Both the position numbers and the translations under genes were made by a program. Below, in pieces: positions 1 through 6,342 of a stretch of DNA of 32,601 nucleotides. Positions within the stretch are counted from its first letter, which is position 1. Each line of letters opens with the position of its first letter. The notes beneath the pieces were generated by a model. It did not search any database and was not told where the DNA came from. It saw only the letters and a program-made list of their open reading frames with translations. Origin of the DNA: Candidatus Saccharibacteria bacterium UBA2112 (lineage in GTDB: Bacteria; Patescibacteriota; Saccharimonadia; Saccharimonadales; Saccharimonadaceae); the NCBI GenBank assembly GCA_002331045.1, contig DCYK01000042.1:15611-48211 (forward strand), in the 5' to 3' direction.

Positions 1-71
1 ATACCAATGACAACAACAACGATGAGGAGTTCGACGATGGTGAAGCCGGAGTGCTTACGGGTTGCCCACAT
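1..71 (-). CDS. Type IV pilin, N-terminal part (cut by window edge)
   Basis: Only the first 24 codons lie in the window; the gene continues to the left. The visible part is a class III (prepilin) signal: a short basic leader MWATRKHSG, the prepilin peptidase site after Gly9, then Phe10 and the conserved Glu at mature position 5, followed by a hydrophobic helix. This is the assembly and membrane segment of type IV pilins and pseudopilins. These residues are identical to those of the next pilin gene (104-583), so the two look like recent duplicates. There is no Shine-Dalgarno; the ATG sits 6 nt after an extended -10 box. Confidence 0.85.
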   Translation of the reverse strand, partial: MWATRKHSGFTIVELLIVVVVIG

Positions 72-86
72 AGGTATAGTGTAGCA
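72..86 (-). promoter_or_regulatory. Extended -10 promoter of first pilin (leaderless)
   Basis: On the minus strand TGCTACACT (plus positions 78-86) is followed by 6 nt and then the ATG. A start site 7 nt after the hexamer falls on the A of ATG, so the mRNA is predicted to be leaderless. The same element precedes the two other pilin genes. Confidence 0.6.
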
Positions 87-103
87 TAAGAGGGTTGGAG
101 GTT

Positions 104-583
104 TTAGCAACCACCATTAAGCCCCACCTTAATAACTGCATTACTGTTTGAGAAATCTAGGTAATATATATTTGCCTCTGTTATAGCGCCACTACAGTAA
201 TGATAGCTCACTCTTTTATTATTATTTGCATCATTCAATGAGTGATCACTCCCATCTGATGTATTAGAGTAGATAATAATATTCGGATCACTGAGACGAG
301 CTTCTTCGGGAATTGACCCTGAACCACCGGCACACGGCGCACCTGATGAACCATATATATTCGTCTCCCACTCACAAGTACGAGGATAACGTCCGTAATG
401 CGTCTTAAATACCTCTGCCTTCTTTGCGACAGTATTTGCCAAAGCCTTACCGGCAGCAGTACGTGCCTGTGCCTGAATCCCGCCATACGCCACGATGACA
501 ATCGCAGCCAAAATACCGATCACGACGACGACAATGAGAAGTTCAACGATGGTGAAGCCGGAGTGCTTACGGGTTGCCCACAT
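104..583 (-). CDS. Type IV pilin (pseudopilin-like), 159 aa
   Basis: Structural subunit of a type IV pilus or related secretion/competence filament. The class III signal MWATRKHSG is followed by FTIVELL, with prepilin peptidase cleavage expected after Gly9 and Glu5 of the mature protein present. A hydrophobic helix spans about residues 10-33, then an amphipathic helix (about 34-60) and a small globular domain. The C-terminal half has four cysteines, one of them the last residue, so two disulfides are possible. It lies in a tandem array with pilins on both sides, all transcribed leftwards, each with its own promoter. The nearby ComEC-like gene suggests a role in DNA uptake, which is inference. 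Major versus minor pilin cannot be decided from sequence. Confidence 0.9.
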   Translation of the reverse strand: MWATRKHSGFTIVELLIVVVVIGILAAIVIVAYGGIQAQARTAAGKALANTVAKKAEVFKTHYGRYPRTCEWETNIYGSSGAPCAGGSGSIPEEARLSDPNIIIYSNTSDGSDHSLNDANNNKRVSYHYCSGAITEANIYYLDFSNSNAVIKVGLNGGC

Positions 584-598
584 AATTCCAGTGTAGCA
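584..598 (-). promoter_or_regulatory. Extended -10 promoter of second pilin (leaderless)
   Basis: TGCTACACT on the minus strand (plus 590-598), then 6 nt, then ATG at 583. The hexamer and spacing match the other two pilin genes although the 6 nt between differ. Confidence 0.6.
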
Positions 599-628
599 TA
601 AGTATCTTTCATCAGAGTAAAATACTAA

Positions 629-1189
629 TTAATTACCACCCACACATTGACTATGATATGCTGTCCAATTCGCATTTGTGCCAGTGTATTTATTCTTACA
701 ATAGGCTGGTTTAGGACCTACTTCATATGCATTTGCATAATACCCATTATCGTCCTGACCAACATCACCTTCGACATATACCATCATGCCGTAGGTTTGA
801 TAGTTATCACTATCCTGACTCGTGTACCAGTACCAATAATCGCCTTGTGTTGCATTAGATAGTGACGCTGGATCAAGCGTCATGTAAGGAGTAATGGCGT
901 CGGCAAGTAGTTTATTGCGATCACAATGTCCCCAGTTTTCCGTTTGTGATCCGCATGTACTTTCATTTCCTCTTCCATCAAGTATCTGCGGATATGTACC
1001 ATTGTCGACATAGTAGAGCTCAATCGCTTTTTGTATCTGTTTGATTGTACTGACGCGTGCGCTATCTCGAGCACTAACAGTAATGCCATTATAGGCAACG
1101 ATCACGATAGCGGCGAGAATACCAATGACAACCACGACGATCAAGAGTTCAACGATAGTAAAGCCGGAGTTCTTGCGCGCTGCCCACAT
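629..1189 (-). CDS. Type IV pilin (pseudopilin-like), 186 aa
   Basis: Third member of the pilin array. The leader MWAARKNSG precedes FTIVELL with the prepilin peptidase glycine and mature Glu5. The helix region is nearly identical to that of its neighbours, but the rest is unrelated in detail. After the helix comes a DSARVSTIKQIQKAIELYY stretch and a YVDNGTYP motif typical of GspG-like pseudopilins. The C-terminal domain carries several aromatic residues and a cysteine near the end (CVGGN). The protein is expected to be anchored in the membrane before assembly. Start chosen at the ATG 6 nt after the -10 box; no Shine-Dalgarno is visible. Confidence 0.9.
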   Translation of the reverse strand: MWAARKNSGFTIVELLIVVVVIGILAAIVIVAYNGITVSARDSARVSTIKQIQKAIELYYVDNGTYPQILDGRGNESTCGSQTENWGHCDRNKLLADAITPYMTLDPASLSNATQGDYWYWYTSQDSDNYQTYGMMVYVEGDVGQDDNGYYANAYEVGPKPAYCKNKYTGTNANWTAYHSQCVGGN

Positions 1190-1204
1190 AGGTATAGTGT
1201 AGCA
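1190..1204 (-). promoter_or_regulatory. Extended -10 promoter of third pilin (leaderless)
   Basis: TGCTACACT on the minus strand (plus 1196-1204) with a 6-nt gap to the ATG at 1189. The 6-nt gap sequence is the same as at the first pilin. Confidence 0.6.
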
Positions 1205-1269
1205 TAGGCGTTTTAGGGTAAGTATCGTAGCTATTATTTAAAAACGTGAGCGTCAATCAATATTCTGTG

Positions 1270-1284
1270 TATAATGACAGCAGC
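1270..1284 (+). promoter_or_regulatory. -10 box TATAAT just before a start codon
   Basis: TATAAT at 1270-1275 lies 9 nt before the ATG at 1285, which implies a leader of only 2-3 nt. This decides the start of the following gene against the upstream GTG at 1246, which would lie before the transcription start. Confidence 0.55.
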
Positions 1285-2403
1285 ATGAACGATTCAACCA
1301 CAACTGATTATATTATCCAACAACTCAATGCAGGTCTTTCCCCGCAAGACATCACCACACAGTTACGTCAGGCAGGGTTAGATGAAGCATCAATTAACGA
1401 TGCCTTCAAGCAAGCACGGGAACACATTGCACCGTCTGCGCAACCGATTCCCCAACAGGACGCTCAAACCCCTGCACCTACCGAAAATGCAGCCACCACC
1501 CTTCCGCCCGCCCCCAAGCGAGGTAAACTAAAGACAGGGTGGCTCCTCTTTAAGCAAAGCCTCTCTATCATCATGCGTCATCCGGGCCTATGGCGCTACA
1601 TGGTGATGTCGATCGGAATAAACCTGGTCATTACTATCATATTTGCTGGTGCGATCCTCGTTGATATTCTCACGAACCAGCAATTACTAGTATTACAAAC
1701 ATCCTCTGGTGAAAGTGATTTTACACCAACAATTGCTCTTTATGGCATAGCAGCGATTGTTGTATACATATCAACCGTCGTGTCATTCTTTTATGCAACT
1801 GGACTAGCCGCCCACACTTTGGCACTTTTCAAAGGAAGCCAATCTACCTACGCCCAGAATATAGCAGTCGCCCGGCAAAAACTTCCTGCAATCCTGACAT
1901 TTAGCCTTATCACCGTAACAGTTGGATTCCTGCTTCGCCTTTTAGAGCAGCGATTCCAGCTTATCGGTTTTATTGTTGCTCGAATTATTGGGTTGGGCTG
2001 GGAGCTAGCAACAACATTCGTCATTGCTATCATTGCAGACAGTAACAAAAATGGTGCTAGTGCCATTGGTGAGTCAGTACAGCTTTTTCGTGCAACCTGG
2101 GGAGAGACAATTACAGGAAGAGTATCTCTGGCTGGATTGTTAATTATTATTTACCTCTTTGTATCCGTGCCCCTGCTCATATTTCTTATGATATTCCTTA
2201 GTTCTGTTATGGATCCGGCAATTGCTATCGGTATAGCACTAGCATTCTTCTATGTCAGCATCCTCATCATCATGACACTCGAAGCTCTCACAACCAACGT
2301 TCTTAATGTCGCCCTCTACTACTACGCCAAAAACAAATCGATTCCTCCATCATTTAGCCCCGAACTCCTCGCCAGTGCCTTTGTGAACAAAAAGAAGAAA
2401 TAA
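1285..2403 (+). CDS. Multipass membrane protein, DUF6159-like, 372 aa
   Basis: Function unknown. Residues about 5-45 form a small helical domain (IIQQLNAGLSPQDITTQLRQ) often fused to CPR membrane proteins and possibly UBA/SHOCT-like. A Pro/Ala-rich linker (about 48-80) follows, then a membrane domain with about six helices. The membrane part resembles DUF6159 proteins: a GWLLFKQSLSII entry, a LLRLLEQRFQLIGFIVARIIG segment shared as a pattern, and an RATWGET motif near the end of the third block. The start was moved to the ATG at 1285 because a TATAAT box lies 9 nt before it. The gene converges on the ComEC-like gene with 3 nt between them, and I see no terminator there. Confidence 0.75.
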   Translation: MNDSTTTDYIIQQLNAGLSPQDITTQLRQAGLDEASINDAFKQAREHIAPSAQPIPQQDAQTPAPTENAATTLPPAPKRGKLKTGWLLFKQSLSIIMRHPGLWRYMVMSIGINLVITIIFAGAILVDILTNQQLLVLQTSSGESDFTPTIALYGIAAIVVYISTVVSFFYATGLAAHTLALFKGSQSTYAQNIAVARQKLPAILTFSLITVTVGFLLRLLEQRFQLIGFIVARIIGLGWELATTFVIAIIADSNKNGASAIGESVQLFRATWGETITGRVSLAGLLIIIYLFVSVPLLIFLMIFLSSVMDPAIAIGIALAFFYVSILIIMTLEALTTNVLNVALYYYAKNKSIPPSFSPELLASAFVNKKKK

Positions 2404-2406
2404 CTC

Positions 2407-3864
2407 TTATTCAACGATATTACTATCGCGAAGATTGTATTTTGTCACACGCCACAGATACATACAGACTACTATGAGCATACCGTAGGCCAACCACATC
2501 ATCCATGGCTGAATTTCCACAATAGTTAGCGCCCATGGTAAGTTAGCCAAATACTGCGCCACCGTTGTCATGTACGTCAAGAGTATCTGCGCTGGCAACC
2601 CAGTAATCTCGGCGGCACCTGGCAACACAATAGCACTCACACCTGCAGCAAAAGTCAGTAACATTGCCAGCGGGACAAGCGGCAGAATGAGCGCATTCGC
2701 AACAATCGCAACATTGCTAAACTGTCCAAACGCTAGCACGAGAATCGGTAGTGTCGCAATCGTAGCGCTCAATGTTTCACCAAGAATTTGACGAATGACT
2801 CCTGGTTTTTTAGGACCAAAGAAATAGCGTTGCGATAACGGCGCTAGGATCATAACTCCCGCAAAAGCTGCAAAACTCAGCTGCCAGCCCAAATCATTCC
2901 ACGCATAGCTAGGATCAATGAGTACCGTCACTGCCGCTGCAAATGGCAACAACACAAGCGGGTGGAATTTACGCCCATAATACCAGGCAGCAAGACTCAG
3001 TCCTGCCACCAAGCCTGCCCGCGACATGCTAGGACTCGCACCGGTAACAGCAATAAACCCGATAATCATTATGGTGGCCGACAATGCCGCTAGATATTTC
3101 GATATTCTTACAAATAGCCGTCGCGCTAGCCGTACCAGAATCGTTAAATTGTAGCCACTTGCCACAACCACATGCGTCAGTCCCGCAATAACAAGTGCGT
3201 TGTCAAGCTCGGGTGGCAATGCTCGCCGCTGACCAACCAAGTATCCAAGGCCAAGGCTTGCCTCAGGCTCGTCAATTGCCAGACGAACCCTTTCACCGAA
3301 TGCGTCACGTGTTCTTCCGGCAACATCGCCCGGCTGCGGTCGCTCGACTGCTACCACTTTTCCGTCAAACAGTGATGCCGAAAAGCTACCAAACCCCTCA
3401 CTCAAACGGCCTCTAATCGTTACATCGTCACCACGCTTGATCCGCTTATCTCTATTAACACTTACCCATAACTTCCCAGTTACACGTCGGTCGTTGATTA
3501 TGAGCTCATTTAGTCGTAATACCGTTTCATCTTGTTTACCAATATCAGGATCGTCACTTACCCGTCCCGTCACCGTTACCAATGTATCAATCAAATGATC
3601 ATAAACAACAAGCTCGGATTGGACAATCGATCCCCGCCATAACCCAATCACTAAACCTGCAAGCATCATAAGAGGTAGCAAATAAATGAACCGCTGCCAC
3701 AATACAATACCGGCAAGGCTCACCCCGACCAACAGCCACGCGACCGTACTAAACATCGACTGCTCAATATAAGCAGCAAACGCTGTGCCTGTAACAATTC
3801 CACCGCTTGCTACGGCCACAAACCAAGAAGCATGAACTCGTCGCTGTAACCGCCACATCTGCAT
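2407..3864 (-). CDS. comEC: ComEC/Rec2-like competence channel, lacking the hydrolase domain, 485 aa
   Basis: Inner-membrane channel of natural transformation, thought to pass single-stranded DNA into the cytoplasm. The N-terminal part has two to three helices and a DUF4131/OB-like segment (about residues 60-170). The Competence domain follows with the characteristic GLTHVVVASGYNLTIL block (about 228-243) and a run of about eight helices; WNDLGWQLSFAAFAGV is another family block. Full-length ComEC usually has a C-terminal metallo-beta-lactamase domain and 700-800 residues; this one ends after the last helix. Such short forms are common in small genomes. The start at 3864 (MQMWRLQ) lies 7 nt after a TATGCT box; an ATG at 3876 would overlap that box. 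The neighbouring pilins support a DNA-uptake role. Confidence 0.85.
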   Translation of the reverse strand: MQMWRLQRRVHASWFVAVASGGIVTGTAFAAYIEQSMFSTVAWLLVGVSLAGIVLWQRFIYLLPLMMLAGLVIGLWRGSIVQSELVVYDHLIDTLVTVTGRVSDDPDIGKQDETVLRLNELIINDRRVTGKLWVSVNRDKRIKRGDDVTIRGRLSEGFGSFSASLFDGKVVAVERPQPGDVAGRTRDAFGERVRLAIDEPEASLGLGYLVGQRRALPPELDNALVIAGLTHVVVASGYNLTILVRLARRLFVRISKYLAALSATIMIIGFIAVTGASPSMSRAGLVAGLSLAAWYYGRKFHPLVLLPFAAAVTVLIDPSYAWNDLGWQLSFAAFAGVMILAPLSQRYFFGPKKPGVIRQILGETLSATIATLPILVLAFGQFSNVAIVANALILPLVPLAMLLTFAAGVSAIVLPGAAEITGLPAQILLTYMTTVAQYLANLPWALTIVEIQPWMMWLAYGMLIVVCMYLWRVTKYNLRDSNIVE

Positions 3865-3877
3865 AGCACATAGCATA
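3865..3877 (-). promoter_or_regulatory. -10 box TATGCT before comEC
   Basis: TATGCT on the minus strand (plus 3872-3877) is followed by 7 nt and ATG at 3864. The spacing matches the leaderless pattern seen elsewhere in the window. No clear -35 is visible. Confidence 0.45.
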
Positions 3878-3890
3878 CACTAAATCTCTG

Positions 3891-3905
3891 TGTCATACTA
3901 AGGTA
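3891..3905 (+). promoter_or_regulatory. Extended -10 promoter of pgl (leaderless, GTG start)
   Basis: TGTCATACT (TG 3891-3892, hexamer CATACT 3894-3899) is followed by 6 nt and then GTG at 3906. This supports the GTG start although no Shine-Dalgarno exists. Confidence 0.55.
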
Positions 3906-4622
3906 GTGAAGAACCGATACGTCTATCAGAATAGAGAAACGCTAGCCGAAACGGTTGCCAGACAAACCATTGTGTCACTCCGTCATGCGATCGATCAACA
4001 TGGCGCAGCCGTATGGGTGCTTGCCGGTGGATCAACACCGCTGTTAGCCTATAAGGTTATCGTCGCAAAATACGCCAAGGGGCTTGATTGGACAAGGATA
4101 ATTCTGGTACTTGGTGACGAACGGATGGGACCAGCACAAGGACCAGACAACAACTGGCATGCTATCAGTCAAATCATCGGCAAACTGCCGACACAACAGT
4201 TACGACCCAACCCTACGATATCCGCCGAAGCGTCAGCCAAAGACTATGAACAACAACTACTGAAACTACCAAAAAAACGACACGGCATACCTCGTTTTGA
4301 CCTAATCTGGCTCGGCATTGGAGCAGACGGCCATACACTTTCACTATTTCCGCAACACGCGAGTCTTGCCCCAACAAGTCATCTCGTTATTCCTGTTCAT
4401 CATTCTCCCAAACCACCTGCTGATCGCATCAGCTTCTCGCTCCGATCGCTTCTTGGTGTCGATACGGCCATGATTATCGCGGCAGGCGCCGACAAGCGAG
4501 TAGCTGTGACCAACGCTCTAGCAGGAAAACACCTTCCGATAACACTTGCGGCAAATGTTATGACGACACACGGCGGCCACGTTGACTGGTTTCTTGATAC
4601 TGCCGCTTTTACCCCATCCTAA
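3906..4622 (+). CDS. pgl: 6-phosphogluconolactonase, 238 aa
   Basis: Hydrolyses 6-phosphogluconolactone to 6-phosphogluconate, the second step of the oxidative pentose phosphate pathway, in the cytosol. Family blocks are visible in order: LAGGSTP (about residues 39-45), GDERMGP followed by DNNWHAI (70-87), GIGADGHTLSLFP (137-149, with the catalytic histidine region), and RISFSLRSLLGVDTAMII with a G-x-x-K pair (174-197). The length matches bacterial DevB/SOL proteins. The GTG start sits 6 nt after an extended -10 box. The gene is divergent from comEC, and the two -10 regions are only about 15 bp apart. In a reduced genome this enzyme may help supply NADPH and pentoses, which is inference; no glucose-6-phosphate dehydrogenase is in the window. 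Confidence 0.93.
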   Translation: MKNRYVYQNRETLAETVARQTIVSLRHAIDQHGAAVWVLAGGSTPLLAYKVIVAKYAKGLDWTRIILVLGDERMGPAQGPDNNWHAISQIIGKLPTQQLRPNPTISAEASAKDYEQQLLKLPKKRHGIPRFDLIWLGIGADGHTLSLFPQHASLAPTSHLVIPVHHSPKPPADRISFSLRSLLGVDTAMIIAAGADKRVAVTNALAGKHLPITLAANVMTTHGGHVDWFLDTAAFTPS

Positions 4623-4633
4623 GTGTCGTTTTA

Positions 4634-4671
4634 TTGATTATCTAAGCATTTGCTGTATAGTGTGAGATATT
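4634..4671 (+). promoter_or_regulatory. Promoter TTGATT-16-TATAGT before the alpha/beta hydrolase
   Basis: -35 TTGATT at 4634-4639, 16-nt spacer, -10 TATAGT at 4656-4661, then 10 nt to the ATG at 4672. The predicted leader is 3-4 nt. Confidence 0.55.
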
Positions 4672-5745
4672 ATGACAAAAACAAAAAGTAGAAAAAAACG
4701 AACGGTATCACGAACACACAAACGAAAACTGTCCGGATGGAAGCGTTTCCTGCGACTCCCCTACGTGCTGCTTGTTGGTATCGGTATCATCATTCTTCTG
4801 ACTGGAATGGCCGTGTTAAATTTCAATCTTACTGAAAAAACAGAGGTAACCGCTCGAACCGGCGTGCCAGTAGAAACATTTCAAACAAGCTATAAAGGGT
4901 ATAACACGTCAACAAGCTGGATGAGCTGGCTCAGCGACGCCCAGCGATGCTCAAAAACACAAAAAATCTATGGCGCAAAGCCAGTCGCCGCTGGTGATTA
5001 TCCAGTACTCATCTATCTTCACGGGGCCACTGCCGATTGGTCAGGTAACCGGGAGGGGCGCGAGTTTATCGAACGAGCAGCAGCACAAGGTTTTATTGCG
5101 CTCGCTCCAACCTACAAAAGTGGTGGAAAGATTAATGAGCGCCGTATATCACGTCATGCCTACTGTATGTTTGATCAAAATCATCCCAACGACGCCATGA
5201 CTGCCATTTGTAAAACTGCTGATGCCGACTGCACAAAAGGCGTGCTCGTTGCCGGGTTTAGTCAAGGCGGCACTACTGCCCTTGTCGCAAAGAACTATAA
5301 TAGTAGCGTCAAGGCCGTCTGGACACTTGGTGTCAGTGCTTATATTTACTACAAAGAGGACATACCAAAAGATGCTATTACTATACCCAATGGCACTCGG
5401 CTACTACCAAACAACAAGCTCGTTATGAATATTGGACAGGCGACCGACCTCAAAACAAAAGACCTTATCAGCGCTGATCTTCCTTCCCTTAAAGCAATCA
5501 GCGGCAAGGATTGCGGTAACTCTTATGAATGCCTCAAAGCCGATGGTTCCGGATACTATATTGTCAAGAACTCCGAAATCAAGGACGGTGTTGCCGATCA
5601 CTGCTACTGGCTTCGCGTCAACTCATGGAGCAAAGGCCTCAGTTGTACCATATGGCCAAGTAAGTTCGATCCTGGCTTCCAACCTCCTGCTACCACAGAA
5701 TGGTCAATGGTACGAAATCTTGAATGGCTCCGCTCACAATTATAG
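4672..5745 (+). CDS. Membrane-anchored extracytoplasmic alpha/beta hydrolase, 357 aa
   Basis: A very basic N terminus (residues 1-29) is followed by one transmembrane helix (about 30-52), so the catalytic domain should face outward. The alpha/beta-hydrolase core shows YPVLIYLHGAT (110-120, oxyanion region), the nucleophile elbow GFSQGG with Ser197, and a late DH pair (Asp309-His310) suited to the catalytic His. Cysteines around 93, 165, 180, 187, 311 and 325 could form disulfides, as expected outside the cell. The substrate cannot be named; dienelactone-hydrolase-like or esterase/peptidase activity is possible. The gene has its own promoter and almost no leader. The tRNA promoter begins 10 nt after its stop codon. 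Confidence 0.8.
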   Translation: MTKTKSRKKRTVSRTHKRKLSGWKRFLRLPYVLLVGIGIIILLTGMAVLNFNLTEKTEVTARTGVPVETFQTSYKGYNTSTSWMSWLSDAQRCSKTQKIYGAKPVAAGDYPVLIYLHGATADWSGNREGREFIERAAAQGFIALAPTYKSGGKINERRISRHAYCMFDQNHPNDAMTAICKTADADCTKGVLVAGFSQGGTTALVAKNYNSSVKAVWTLGVSAYIYYKEDIPKDAITIPNGTRLLPNNKLVMNIGQATDLKTKDLISADLPSLKAISGKDCGNSYECLKADGSGYYIVKNSEIKDGVADHCYWLRVNSWSKGLSCTIWPSKFDPGFQPPATTEWSMVRNLEWLRSQL

Positions 5746-5754
5746 CCACCCGGA

Positions 5755-5784
5755 TTGACAAACACCCCTGTAAAATGTTATTCT
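5755..5784 (+). promoter_or_regulatory. Strong promoter of the tRNA-Lys locus
   Basis: -35 TTGACA at 5755-5760, 18-nt spacer, -10 TATTCT at 5779-5784, with an upstream TG (5776-5777) that makes it an extended -10. The start site should be near 5791, about 14 nt before the first tRNA sequence. Confidence 0.75.
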
Positions 5785-5851
5785 GCTCAAAGCCAGTTCG
5801 ACACGGGTCCATAGCTCAGCTGGTTAGAGCACCTGCCTTTTAAGCAGGGTG

Positions 5852-5952
5852 AGACGTGCCAGTGGCACGTCGCAAGGCCGGAAGCCGGATGAGGTTTATC
5901 CTCACCGACCGAGGCGGGCTCGCGGAATTTTCCAAAGGAAAATATCTGTGAG
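5852..5952 (+). ncRNA. Structured insert in the tRNA variable loop
   Basis: About 101 nt between the anticodon arm and the T-arm start of the interrupted tRNA. It holds a row of hairpins: ACGTGCC/GGCACGT (from 5854), a GC-rich CCGG/CCGG pair, TGAGG/CCTCA, CGAG/CTCG and ATTTTCC/GGAAAAT ending near 5943. A direct repeat GTGAG stands at both ends (5849-5853 and 5948-5952). It is too short for a group I intron and shows none of its conserved core. It matches no RNA family that I recognise. Confidence 0.4.
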
Positions 5953-5975
5953 TCGTGGGTTCCTTAAAAATAGAA

Positions 5976-6088
5976 TTGATGATAAAAATATGGCATGGAG
6001 CTGTAGCTCAGCTGGTTAGAGCACCTGCCTTTTAAGCAGGGTGTCGAGGGTTCAAGCCCCTCCAGCTCCTCCATATTTTTGTTATCAA
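5976..6088 (+). repeat. Inverted repeat pair enclosing the intact tRNA-Lys
   Basis: Bases 5976-5993 and 6071-6088 can form an 18-bp helix with two G-U pairs, placing the tRNA at its tip. Just outside, CTGTGAGT (5946-5953) and ACTCACAG (6088-6095) form a second perfect 8-bp pair. The right arm begins with the encoded CCA of the tRNA. Confidence 0.65.
5997..6073 (+). tRNA. tRNA-Lys(TTT)
   Basis: A complete 77-nt cloverleaf: acceptor GGAGCTG/CAGCTCC, D stem GCTC/GAGC, anticodon stem CCTGC/GCAGG with loop CTTTTAA (anticodon TTT), variable loop GTGTC, and T stem GAGGG/CCCTC with loop TTCAAGC. A discriminator T (6070) and an encoded CCA (6071-6073) follow. All stems are perfectly paired. The gene lies inside the T loop of an interrupted tRNA-Lys copy and is transcribed from the shared promoter at 5755-5784. 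T at the discriminator is unusual for tRNA-Lys, where A is most common. Confidence 0.95.
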
Positions 6089-6113
6089 CTCACAGGTTCA
6101 AGCCCCATTGGAC

Positions 6114-6141
6114 AATCGCCTGCACAAGGCAGACGATTTTT
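6114..6141 (+). terminator. Rho-independent terminator of the tRNA locus
   Basis: AATCGcCTGC (6114-6123), a 5-nt loop, then GCAGaCGATT (6129-6138) running into a T tract. One C-A mismatch interrupts the stem. It ends the tRNA transcript just after the last tRNA remnant. Confidence 0.7.
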
Positions 6142-6159
6142 CTATGGTCATCAAGCGTT

Positions 6160-6306
6160 TTAGACTGCTGGCTTGGCTGGGAGGAGTTTCAATGTAGCGC
6201 CAAAGCCTGTCATGGCGACGAGACCGATGGCGACATGCTTGAAGAAGTCTTGGCGGGACATCTCTTTGCTGAGTAGTTGGTCTAGTTGGGTTTTTAGGGG
6301 GTTCAT
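6160..6306 (-). CDS. Small Tat-signal-like membrane protein, 48 aa
   Basis: A short gene read from ATG at 6306 to TAA at 6160. The protein has an amphipathic basic start, then SRQDFFKHVAIGLVAMTGFG, a short hydrophobic segment and LKLLPAKPAV. It is clearly paralogous to the small proteins at 25399-25605 (TRKEFLEAIGMAVLMVFG) and 30460-30666 (DRQDFLKHVGIGIVAVSG). The R-x-x-F-[LF]-[KE] core followed by a hydrophobic stretch recalls a Tat signal, but the second arginine is Gln or Lys. It begins 36 nt after the tail-spike-like gene 6343-8691, probably in the same transcript. It lacks the C-terminal aromatic-glycine tail of its two paralogues. Function unknown. Confidence 0.75.
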   Translation of the reverse strand: MNPLKTQLDQLLSKEMSRQDFFKHVAIGLVAMTGFGATLKLLPAKPAV

Positions 6307-6342
6307 AGTGTTTTTTGTTTTTATTTAATGCTTATCAATATA

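Larger units (their letters stand above)
5805..6115 (+). pseudogene. tRNA-Lys(TTT) interrupted twice (variable loop and T loop)
   Basis: A tRNA 5' half is intact: acceptor strand GGGTCCA, D arm, and an anticodon arm with TTT at 5839-5841. Its bases 5812-5851 are identical to 6004-6043 of the intact tRNA-Lys downstream. After the anticodon stem the sequence departs for about 100 nt (5852-5952), then gives TC GTGGG TTC (5953-5962), the start of a T arm. It departs again for 137 nt (5963-6099) that contain a whole second tRNA-Lys, then gives AAGC CCCAT TGGACAA (6100-6115). Removing both segments rebuilds a tRNA with a GTGTC variable loop, a five-pair T stem (one G-T) and a 7-nt T loop. Only five of seven acceptor pairs remain and there is no CCA, so it is probably broken, unless it is processed in some unknown way. 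Confidence 0.6.

Noticed and set aside
1246..1284. Longer N terminus of the DUF6159-like protein from GTG at 1246
   Set aside because: A TATAAT box lies within this stretch and sets the transcript start after the GTG.
5852..6099. Group I intron in tRNA-Lys
   Set aside because: The insertion is not in the anticodon loop, each segment is short, and the conserved P, Q, R, S core elements are absent.
5805..6141. tmRNA or RNase P RNA
   Set aside because: The tRNA halves carry a normal TTT anticodon arm, there is no tag-peptide frame of the usual kind, and the conserved RNase P blocks are missing.
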